Of a DNA stretch of 14,125 bases, positions 7,326 to 12,909 are shown piece by piece. The notes under the pieces are model-generated. The model saw nothing but the letters and a program-made list of their open reading frames with translations, had not been told where the DNA came from and did no database searches. Position 1 is the first letter of the stretch, and every line of letters begins with the position of its first letter. The stretch is taken from positions 1 through 14,125 of the forward strand of contig JAEWCC010000046.1 in assembly GCA_023390815.1 (NCBI GenBank). Direction: 5' to 3'. Both the position numbers and the translations under genes were made by a program. The DNA is from Bacillota bacterium (lineage in GTDB: Bacteria > Bacillota > Clostridia > Christensenellales > SZUA-584).

Positions 7326-7353
7326 TTTTCTGTCTGTCGGGACAGGCAGAAAA
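7326..7353. promoter_or_regulatory. 28-bp palindrome, candidate operator
   Basis: TTTTCTGTCTGTC at 7326-7338 pairs with GACAGGCAGAAAA at 7341-7353 around a GG centre, 13 base pairs with one G-T. It covers the -35 area of the promoter upstream of the phosphoesterase gene. T precedes and A follows the stem on both strands, the opposite of an intrinsic terminator, so a dyad binding site for a regulator is more likely. I do not recognise the regulator. Confidence 0.4.
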
Positions 7354-7407
7354 ATAGCTCCGCTCATCAATCAGTTCAGCACATTCGCACGCGGTCCCCA
7401 TATCCTA

Positions 7408-7433
7408 ATCAAATAAGGCGGCAAAAGCCGCCC
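7408..7433 (-). terminator. Intrinsic terminator of the arsC-like gene
   Basis: On the minus strand GGCGGC-TTTT-GCCGCC (7432-7417) is followed by TTATTTGATT. It lies about 40 bp after the stop of the arsenate reductase gene and fits a rho-independent terminator that isolates it from the phosphoesterase operon. Confidence 0.8.
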
Positions 7434-7471
7434 TGCACGAGGCATAAGTAAAAGCGAGCGTTTAATCCGTT

Positions 7472-7897
7472 TCACACACTCTGTTTGATAAAGTCCGTGA
7501 CCATCTTCTTGATTTGATCCCGCAGTACCCTGACTTTTTTCAATTGTTCTTCTTCAGTTCCGGTGAAATTCTCGGGATTCTCCAGATCCCAGTTGAGCCG
7601 CATGGGTACCCCCGGAAATATCGGGCATTCCTTCTCTCTGGCACGTTCACATACCGTAATTACGTATCCGAAGAATTTGCCCTGCTTAATCAGGTCAAAG
7701 AGGTTCTGTGTGTTTTTTCCGGATAAATCGATACCTTCCTCCATCATCACCTTGATCACCAGCGGATTGATCGCTGTCGGTGTAAAGCCGGCACTTTCGA
7801 CTTCATAGTGGTCTCCGCCAAGCAGTTTGAGATATTCTTCCGCCATCTGGCTTCTGGCGGAATTATGTACGCAAATGAACAGCACTTTCTTTTTCAT
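7472..7897 (-). CDS. arsC: Arsenate reductase, low-molecular-weight phosphatase fold (thioredoxin-dependent type)
   Basis: This 141-residue protein has the LMW phosphatase loop C9-VHNSA-R15-S at the start, where C9 would attack arsenate. Two further cysteines (C83 and C91 in VCERAREKECPIFPG) correspond to the disulfide-relay pair of thioredoxin-coupled ArsC, and D104 (NWDLENP) is the likely general acid. The product reduces arsenate to arsenite. The C83-C91 spacing is one residue longer than I recall for the B. subtilis enzyme. The start is supported by GAGGTGA six bases upstream. No arsR, arsB or acr3 gene is nearby, so it is an orphan with its own terminator, and the arsenite exporter must be elsewhere if the pathway is complete. 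A protein tyrosine phosphatase is less likely because of the extra cysteines. Confidence 0.88.
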   Translation of the reverse strand: MKKKVLFICVHNSARSQMAEEYLKLLGGDHYEVESAGFTPTAINPLVIKVMMEEGIDLSGKNTQNLFDLIKQGKFFGYVITVCERAREKECPIFPGVPMRLNWDLENPENFTGTEEEQLKKVRVLRDQIKKMVTDFIKQSV

Positions 7898-7983
7898 ATT
7901 TACTCACCTCAACCAGAAGTTGTTTTATAATTCATTATAATATAAAGCAGCCCACAATGGAGCCACCGCAATACTAAGATTAT

Positions 7984-8006
7984 GTAAAATTTACGGTTCT
8001 CAACCG
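7984..8006 (-). terminator. Weak hairpin directly after the spore photoproduct lyase homologue
   Basis: Directly after the TAG stop, the minus strand reads CGGTT-GAG-AACCG followed by TAAATTTTAC. Five base pairs and a broken T-run make a weak terminator at best. Confidence 0.35.
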
Positions 8007-9008
8007 CTATACGATATACGCAATGTTCGCTTCCGGCAGATACTGCGCGATACGGTCGCGCAGGAACTCGGATACCTGCTGCTTGACGTCCTGCTTATAG
8101 CCGTAACGGGCACGCCCGCAGAAAGCCATCGTATTGGGGTTGTGGAGTGTTACAGCGTTTGGAAACGCCTGCTCGTTGATGCCCTTGGTCACTGTGCCAT
8201 AGGTCATAAAGATGATTTCGAGCGGCACGCCGCGCAGCAGTTCTGGATCAAGCTCCTCGGCCATCGTCTTGAACAGGCTCTCATAGAGTGCCTCGTAGCC
8301 GTCGATCAAGATGATGGGTGCAACGAGAATTCCGACGTCGTAGTGCGCGCGGTGGAGTTTGTTGAGTGCGGCAATGCGCTCGTGCAGGCCCGATGTGCCG
8401 AATTCCACGCGGCTGATGATCTCCTGCGGATTGAGGCTCATGCGGATGGTCACGTTGCCGCCGTGATCAATGGGCAGCAGCGGATCAACCATCTCGAATT
8501 TTGTAGGCAGCGTAAGGCGTGCCTGCCGCTCGTAGCGAAACTGCCTGATCGTCCATTCCAGGTTGCCGCTCACGCTGTTCTCCAATACGAGATCGGAGTT
8601 GCTGCCGATCTCAAATACGCTGCCGGGGAACTTATCCGCCGCGCGTTTGAGCTTGTCCATCATGGCTTCACGGTTCACGAACACGCGCAGATACGCGCTT
8701 TTGTAATACGTGCAGATGAGGTAACAATAAAGGCACATGGCGCTGCAGCCGGAGGACGTGTAAGGCACAAGGAAATCCGACGTCTTGTTGTTGGGCACAT
8801 GTGCGAGAGACTTGCGGATACCGAGCACAAGGTAGCGCTTAAGCCGGGGGAAATCGCTGTCCGGGCGTTCACGCAGTTCGGGGATCTTGTTGTGATCGTC
8901 CACCCAGATCATTTCCTTATCCGCATACTTCTCCATCAACTGGCGGCCAAGCGTATACTGCTCGCAGCCTTTCTCAACATACAGCCTTTCGGGTTCAAAC
9001 GGTTTCAT
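8007..9008 (-). CDS. Spore photoproduct lyase family radical SAM protein
   Basis: This 333-residue protein is similar along its length to SplB, which repairs the UV thymine dimer (spore photoproduct) of spore DNA by radical SAM chemistry. The cluster-binding motif C88-x3-C92-x2-C95 lies in SSGCSAMCLYCYL, and the two active-site tyrosines around C95 are kept. Other shared segments are LVLGIRKSL, LRVFVN, TKFEMVDPLL, GILVAPIILIDGY and GRARYGY. At the place of the hydrogen-donor cysteine (C141 in B. subtilis, in FEASCTSD) this protein has FEIGSNSD, so serine at 136. It may be a divergent lyase that uses another cysteine (C297 is a candidate) or a family member with another role. ATG 9008 has GGGAGG six bases upstream; an in-frame ATG at 9035 does not. 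Confidence 0.85.
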   Translation of the reverse strand: MKPFEPERLYVEKGCEQYTLGRQLMEKYADKEMIWVDDHNKIPELRERPDSDFPRLKRYLVLGIRKSLAHVPNNKTSDFLVPYTSSGCSAMCLYCYLICTYYKSAYLRVFVNREAMMDKLKRAADKFPGSVFEIGSNSDLVLENSVSGNLEWTIRQFRYERQARLTLPTKFEMVDPLLPIDHGGNVTIRMSLNPQEIISRVEFGTSGLHERIAALNKLHRAHYDVGILVAPIILIDGYEALYESLFKTMAEELDPELLRGVPLEIIFMTYGTVTKGINEQAFPNAVTLHNPNTMAFCGRARYGYKQDVKQQVSEFLRDRIAQYLPEANIAYIV

Positions 9009-9062
9009 ATTCTGCCTCCCTTCATAGCATGGCACACAGAAGGGATATTATTTGATGCCCAA

Positions 9063-9099
9063 CAAAAAATCCTCCTTTGATCGAATCGCAGGAGGATTT
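9063..9099 (-). terminator. Intrinsic terminator of the sigma-DUF4349-SIMPL operon
   Basis: A nine-base-pair stem, AAATCCTCC at 9067-9075 with GGAGGATTT at 9091-9099, is followed on the minus strand by TTTTTTG. It lies 25 bp after the stop of the SIMPL gene. Confidence 0.85.
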
Positions 9100-9123
9100 A
9101 CTGTATACCTCGACAATATTCGT

Positions 9124-9866
9124 TTATCCGATCTCGTACACCACGGTCACCGTGGCCGAAACCTTCAGCTCACCCGCGGAAACGGGCGTCGCGCTTTTAT
9201 CCGCCGCAGCCTCGGCATATTGGTAGACGGGAGAACTGCTGTAGCTGCTCTCCGTCACTCCGGTCACCCGGACGATGGTAAAGCCGCCCGCCGCTGCAAT
9301 GGTATCAGCCTTAGTGCGCGCCTCCTCCATTGCCTTGGTCAGCGCATCGTTGTAATACGCGTCCTCATCCTCCAACGTGAATTCGATGGCGTAGTTCGTG
9401 TTCGCGCCGTTCTTCCCGGCGATGTCAATGACCTCACCCACTTGGCCCAGGTCCCGCACCGCGATGCGCACCGTGTTGGTCACCTCATATCCATAGATCT
9501 TGCCATTGCCGTTCTCGCTGTAGTCGTACAGCGGGTATACCGTATATCCGGTCGTATCGATATCGTCCTCCGTGAATCCCACAGTCTTCAGGGCCTCGAA
9601 CACCGCGTTCATCGCGGCGCCGTTGTCCGTCTGTGCCTGCGCCGCGTCGGCATTCTGCGTCACGACGCCCGCACCGACGTACGCGATATCCGGCATCACC
9701 TTGATGGTGCCCGTCGCACTGACCGAAACGATACCCGATCCGCCGCGTCTTCCGTATACAGCGTAATCTGCTGCGGCACGTTCGTGCCCGGATTCACCGA
9801 GCACCCAGCCAGCGCCAGCGTCACCGCAACGAAGGCGGCGGCAGCCAGCCATTTCTTACTTTTCAT
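9124..9866 (-). CDS. SIMPL-domain (DUF541) lipoprotein, reading frame broken by a one-base shift
   Basis: The intended product would be about 247 residues: a lipoprotein signal (MKSKKWLAAAAF, lipobox LALAGC with C22), a short linker, then a SIMPL domain from SVSATGTIKVMPD to the end (KVSATVTVVYEIG). The first 43 codons (9866 to about 9740) are in one frame and the domain in another. Adding one G in the GCGGCGGAT run near 9738-9745 would join them as TEDAA-GSGIVSVSATG. As it stands, translation from the proper start ends at 9696 after about 56 residues. SIMPL proteins are periplasmic or surface proteins of unclear function. The start (GGAGG five bases before ATG 9866) overlaps the end of the DUF4349 gene by 11 bp, indicating translational coupling. 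The break may be a real mutation or a sequencing error. Confidence 0.8.
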
Positions 9867-10878
9867 AGGGTCCTCCACCCGCGGGATTGTTCGGATTTCC
9901 TCCGCCGGGGATATTCATCACGCCCGTTTCCTTTTGCGCACGCTTCCTCTTCTTGGCGCGCCTCACCAATATAAGCGTGGGCACCAGAATGACCGCGATG
10001 ATGATCCAAACCGGGAGACCTGCGATCAGGAACACGAGCAGTCCTTCGCCGAAATCAGCCAGTACGTTGAGTACCGAGTAGAACCCGCTCGATATACGCT
10101 CTCCCAGCGTCTTCGGTGACGACGGCGTGACCTTGTCGATGACCTGAACCTCCTGCAATGATATCGTCACCGTGGAATAGTCGATCAGGCTGTCGTAATC
10201 GCGCAGGTTCATTTCGAGCGATTGGATTTCATATGACACGTCCGCGAGCGCCTGTTCGAGCGAGATGATGTCCTCCATCGTCGCAGCCTTTTCGAGCAGC
10301 GCCTGAAGCCGTTCCTCGCGCGTGCGCAGCGTCTTCAGCTTCGTTTCGGTGTCAAAGTACTGTAGAGAGATGTCGTCGCCGTTCACGGAGCTCGAGAGGG
10401 TCTCTCCCATGCTGCCAAGGAACTTCATATACTCGTCGAATTTCTTGCTGGGCACGCGCAGCGTCATCTGCGCGTTGCGCCCGGTTTCCTGCCACTCCTC
10501 AGGCTTGGTACCGGATACCGACGAGCTTTGCACATATCCGCCAAACTCGCTGAGCTTTGCGAGTATGGCATTATAATTCTCGTCAAACTTTGTGGTTTGC
10601 GCACTGATCGTACCCTGGTAAACGATCTTCCGGTCTACGCCGGGCTGCAAAATAGCGTTTTCGTAATCAATCGAACCGCCCGCACCGCCGCTCGCATCCT
10701 TGCCAGTCTCCGCACTGGCCTCAGGTGCTGCAGGCGCCTCCGCCGGATACTCTCCCTCCGAATAGGATCCCCCGTTGTCCGCAGCCGATGCCTCCGGGCT
10801 CATTGAACCCGCACAGCCGCCGAGCAGCATCGATAACGCCAGCACCACCGATAAAGCAATGAACATCCCTTTTTTCAT
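9856..10878 (-). CDS. DUF4349 domain lipoprotein with C-terminal membrane anchor
   Basis: This 340-residue envelope protein has a lipoprotein signal (MKKGMFIALS..., lipobox LLGGC with C22) and a low-complexity Ala/Ser/Gly/Glu linker (23-75). The DUF4349 region (about 80-295) follows, with the family-like KIVYQGTISAQT and LRVPSKKFDEYMKFL segments and a long helix likely to be coiled coil (about 178-230). It has one membrane segment (about 269-296) and a basic 44-residue tail (RRAKKRKRAQK) ending in Gly/Pro/Asn-rich sequence. By the positive-inside rule the tail faces the cytoplasm, while the DUF4349 region is outside. Its function is unknown. The start at 10878 has GGAGG eight bases upstream; an upstream in-frame TTG at 10893 lies inside that site region. 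It follows the ECF sigma gene by 80 bp, so it may sense envelope state for that sigma factor. Confidence 0.85.
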   Translation of the reverse strand: MKKGMFIALSVVLALSMLLGGCAGSMSPEASAADNGGSYSEGEYPAEAPAAPEASAETGKDASGGAGGSIDYENAILQPGVDRKIVYQGTISAQTTKFDENYNAILAKLSEFGGYVQSSSVSGTKPEEWQETGRNAQMTLRVPSKKFDEYMKFLGSMGETLSSSVNGDDISLQYFDTETKLKTLRTREERLQALLEKAATMEDIISLEQALADVSYEIQSLEMNLRDYDSLIDYSTVTISLQEVQVIDKVTPSSPKTLGERISSGFYSVLNVLADFGEGLLVFLIAGLPVWIIIAVILVPTLILVRRAKKRKRAQKETGVMNIPGGGNPNNPAGGGPYEK

Positions 10879-10958
10879 GGCTTGTTCCTCCAATAATATA
10901 ATGAATGCGCCCTATTCTTTGCTGAATCTAAGACGCGTTAGCCCGGCGGTTTGTTCCG

Positions 10959-11510
10959 TTATCCTTCCAGCAGCAGCTCTTTCAAGCGCTGCCTTCCACG
11001 GTTGATTCTTGATTTGACGGTTCCCACGCTGATTTGCAGGGATTCGGAGATTTCCTCGTAGGTGAGGCCGCTGATGTCCCGCATGACGACTACGGCCTTG
11101 TGCTCGCTGGAGAGCAGGTTGATCGCTTTCTGGATATCCTCATTGCGCTCGATGGACAGCGCGTGCGTTTCGGGTGTGCCCGCGGCTTCGTCTTCAAACG
11201 GCATGCCGCTCTCCATGGTATATTCCAGCGATATCGGCGCACGCTTGCGCTTGCGCAGGCCGTCCATACAGGTATTGACGGTAAGCCGGTACACCCAGGA
11301 GGAAAACGATGCCTCGCCCTTAAAGCCTTTTACTCCGCGGTAGATCTTGATCAGCGCTTCCTGCGCCATGTCGGCGGCGTCAGCCTCGTTGCCCATCAGC
11401 CTGAAGGCGATATTGTACACCTTTTTTTCATAAGCGAACAAAAGCTCTTCCAGAGCGGTGCCGTCCCCATTCTGCGCACGCCTGATGGTGATCGCCTCGT
11501 CCGCGAGCAT
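10959..11510 (-). CDS. RNA polymerase sigma factor, ECF (sigma-70 family)
   Basis: This 183-residue sigma factor has region 2 at about 20-90 (VYNIAFRLMGNEADAADMAQ, SSWVYRLTVNTCMDGLRKRKR) and region 4 at about 128-180 (LLSSEHKAVVVMRD, LTYEEISESLQISVGTVKSRI). There is no region 3, as expected for ECF factors such as SigW/RpoE types. It would direct RNA polymerase to a stress or envelope regulon. I chose ATG 11510 with GGAGG 11 bases upstream. The frame stays open to an ATG at 11585, but that lies upstream of a strong promoter (11542-11570), so it cannot be the usual start. It is first in an operon with the DUF4349 and SIMPL lipoprotein genes. No zinc-finger anti-sigma gene is adjacent, which is unusual. 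Confidence 0.92.
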   Translation of the reverse strand: MLADEAITIRRAQNGDGTALEELLFAYEKKVYNIAFRLMGNEADAADMAQEALIKIYRGVKGFKGEASFSSWVYRLTVNTCMDGLRKRKRAPISLEYTMESGMPFEDEAAGTPETHALSIERNEDIQKAINLLSSEHKAVVVMRDISGLTYEEISESLQISVGTVKSRINRGRQRLKELLLEG

Positions 11511-11541
11511 ACTAAAAAAGCCCTCCGTTTGATATATGCGA

Positions 11542-11570
11542 ATTATACATGATTTTCCGCATGGTTGCAA
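11542..11570 (-). promoter_or_regulatory. Sigma-A type promoter of the ECF sigma operon
   Basis: TTGCAA (11570-11565), 17 bp, TATAAT (11547-11542) on the minus strand gives a near-consensus housekeeping promoter. Transcription would start near 11535, about 25 bases before the ATG at 11510. I see no ECF-type AAC/CGT autoregulatory motif, so basal expression appears to use the main sigma factor. Confidence 0.75.
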
Positions 11571-11610
11571 AACCTTTTTGGACATGCCTCCACGGACTGA
11601 ACTAAAGCCG

Positions 11611-11639
11611 TTGACAACAGATGAGCCATATTGTAAACT
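11611..11639 (+). promoter_or_regulatory. Promoter of bioY
   Basis: TTGACA (11611-11616), 17 bp, TAAACT (11634-11639). The -35 is perfect and the -10 is moderate. The -10 lies inside the left arm of the BirA-like operator, so repressor binding would block polymerase. Confidence 0.7.
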
Positions 11640-11662
11640 ACATATGCAATTTTAGTTTACAA
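11631..11662 (+). promoter_or_regulatory. BirA (biotin repressor) operator
   Basis: TTGTAAACTA (11631-11640) and TAGTTTACAA (11653-11662) form a perfect 10-bp inverted repeat with 12 bp between. The outer TTGTAAAC-N16-GTTTACAA fits the known Firmicutes BirA site. It overlaps the -10 of the bioY promoter and ends 14 bp before the bioY start, so BirA with biotinyl-AMP would repress when biotin is plentiful. A birA gene with a DNA-binding domain must be elsewhere in the genome. Confidence 0.85.
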
Positions 11663-11676
11663 ACAGGATGGTGCTT

Positions 11677-12258
11677 ATGCGATTACGTTCTCTCATACTC
11701 TGTGCGCTGTTCGCAGCGCTGACTGCAGTCGGTTCACTGGTGAAAATCCCGGTTGGCGGGATCATGATCATTACCCTTCAGACATTTTTCATGTTTCTCT
11801 CCGGCCTGATGCTGGAACCGAGATATGCGTTCTTCTCGCAGGTCGTCTACATGGCGATTGGGCTTTTGGGGCTGCCGATATTCTCTACGGGGGGCGGCGT
11901 ATCCTATATTCTGATGCCGACGTTCGGTTTTGTGCTGGGCTTCTGCCTGTGCGCAACGCTGACCAGCTTGCTCATACGCAAAAACCTTGCCGCGCTCCTG
12001 CAGGAACATACCCAAAAAGGTGTGCGAATCGCGAAAATCGTACTATACTCGGTGGTATCCATCCTTGCCATGTACGTCGTAGGCGTTGCATACATGTATC
12101 TGATCAATCATCTGTACCTTCACAAGCCGGTTACGCTCGGCGCGCTTGTTGAGGCCATGGCCGTGTTCCTGCTGGCGGACGCCGTCAAGTTTGCGGTTGC
12201 GATCCCTCTCAGCGCCGCAGTCTTTCGCAGAATACCGGCTATCGCGCGCCCGGCTTAA
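11677..12258 (+). CDS. bioY: Biotin transporter BioY (ECF transporter S component)
   Basis: This 193-residue integral membrane protein of six predicted helices captures biotin. It works alone or with the shared energy-coupling module (EcfA/EcfA'/EcfT), which is not encoded here. The family pattern is clear: LCALFAALTAVGSLVKIPVG at the start, the segment LGLPIFSTGGGVSY followed by PTFGFVLGF in the middle, and the late helix LLADAVKFAVAIPL. I prefer ATG 11677, which has AGGATGG upstream; an in-frame ATG at 11668 has no ribosome binding site of its own. It is the only rightward gene in the window and is controlled by a BirA-like operator. No biotin synthesis genes are nearby, so the operator would control uptake. 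Confidence 0.93.
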   Translation: MRLRSLILCALFAALTAVGSLVKIPVGGIMIITLQTFFMFLSGLMLEPRYAFFSQVVYMAIGLLGLPIFSTGGGVSYILMPTFGFVLGFCLCATLTSLLIRKNLAALLQEHTQKGVRIAKIVLYSVVSILAMYVVGVAYMYLINHLYLHKPVTLGALVEAMAVFLLADAVKFAVAIPLSAAVFRRIPAIARPA

Positions 12259-12283
12259 ATCAGACCTGCTCATGATAAAAGTA

Positions 12284-12306
12284 AAAGGGCGGGAAACCCG
12301 CCCTTT
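12284..12306. terminator. Strong hairpin between convergent bioY and DUF4870 genes
   Basis: AAAGGGCGGG (12284-12293), loop AAA, CCCGCCCTTT (12297-12306), a perfect 10-bp stem. On the minus strand it is followed by TACTTTTA, on the plus strand by ACCACA. It probably ends the DUF4870 transcript and may also stop bioY transcription. Confidence 0.8.
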
Positions 12307-12324
12307 ACCACACCACCGTAAATG

Positions 12325-12663
12325 TTATTTCATTTTCGCAGCCAGGTTGTAGATTACCGGCACTTTGAAGATGCCGCCCTGCACGGCCTTGAGGATGCAG
12401 ATTATGACCACTGCGATATACGCCAACCAGAGAATCCAGCTGATTGCGGACAATACCGTAATCGCGCCCCAAGACAAAGCTGCAATGGCTATTCCAGTGA
12501 TAATGCTTAAAATGATCGCAACCGCATAAATAAAGCAGCTCAGGAACAACGACTGCCATGCGTGTGTACGCACTTCTTTGTCCTGCTTCTCCATGACCAG
12601 CACAATGATCGCACTCAAAGCGCTCAGGATATACGCAAACCAACTTGCCGTCTTTTTGTCCAT
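12325..12663 (-). CDS. Small membrane protein, DUF4870 family
   Basis: This 112-residue protein has three predicted membrane helices (about 7-23, 42-65 and 76-98). It has the DUF4870 (Tic20-like) pattern: a first helix, the polar KEVRTHAWQSLFL segment, two hydrophobic helices, and a C-terminal AVQGGIFKVPVI region. Its function is unknown. The start at 12663 is supported by GGAGG seven bases upstream; an in-frame ATG at 12684 lies upstream of that site. It is a single gene between murF and bioY, with its own terminator at 12284-12306. Confidence 0.82.
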   Translation of the reverse strand: MDKKTASWFAYILSALSAIIVLVMEKQDKEVRTHAWQSLFLSCFIYAVAIILSIITGIAIAALSWGAITVLSAISWILWLAYIAVVIICILKAVQGGIFKVPVIYNLAAKMK

Positions 12664-12684
12664 GGTTATGCCTCCCCATATCAA

Positions 12685-12909
12685 ATTTTGTTTTTGGATG
12701 ATCTCATGCTCATATTACTATATAGATATGTTCTCTGTAAACTCATTTTTACGCTGTTTTATGCGGATTCGCCCTTTTTATCACCCCGGTGGTCAAAAGC
12801 AAGACTTACGCTTTACCTTCTCCCGGCCGAACCCGTCAATGCGCAACGCAATGACCACGCGAACCGGTACTTCGCGACGCTTCATTACTCTCTATATGCA
12901 TCAAAGGTA
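12685..12909. other. Intergenic region between murF and the DUF4870 gene
   Basis: No gene is visible in these 225 bp. A small hairpin, CGCGAA-CCGGTAC-TTCGCG (12858-12876), lies about 35 bp after the murF stop but lacks a T-run, so I do not call it a terminator. Confidence 0.4.

Noticed and set aside
8142..9080. 312-codon open frame on the plus strand opposite the spore photoproduct lyase gene
   Set aside because: It mirrors the codons of a clearly recognisable radical SAM protein; its translation shows no family features and it has no good ribosome binding site.
9733..9750. Programmed -1 ribosomal frameshift in the SIMPL gene
   Set aside because: There is no X-XXY-YYZ slippery sequence and no obvious downstream stem; a mutation or read error is simpler.
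9052..10119. 355-codon open frame on the plus strand opposite the SIMPL and DUF4349 genes
   Set aside because: It spans two recognisable minus-strand genes and the terminator between 9063 and 9099; the composition is that of an antisense shadow in GC-rich DNA.
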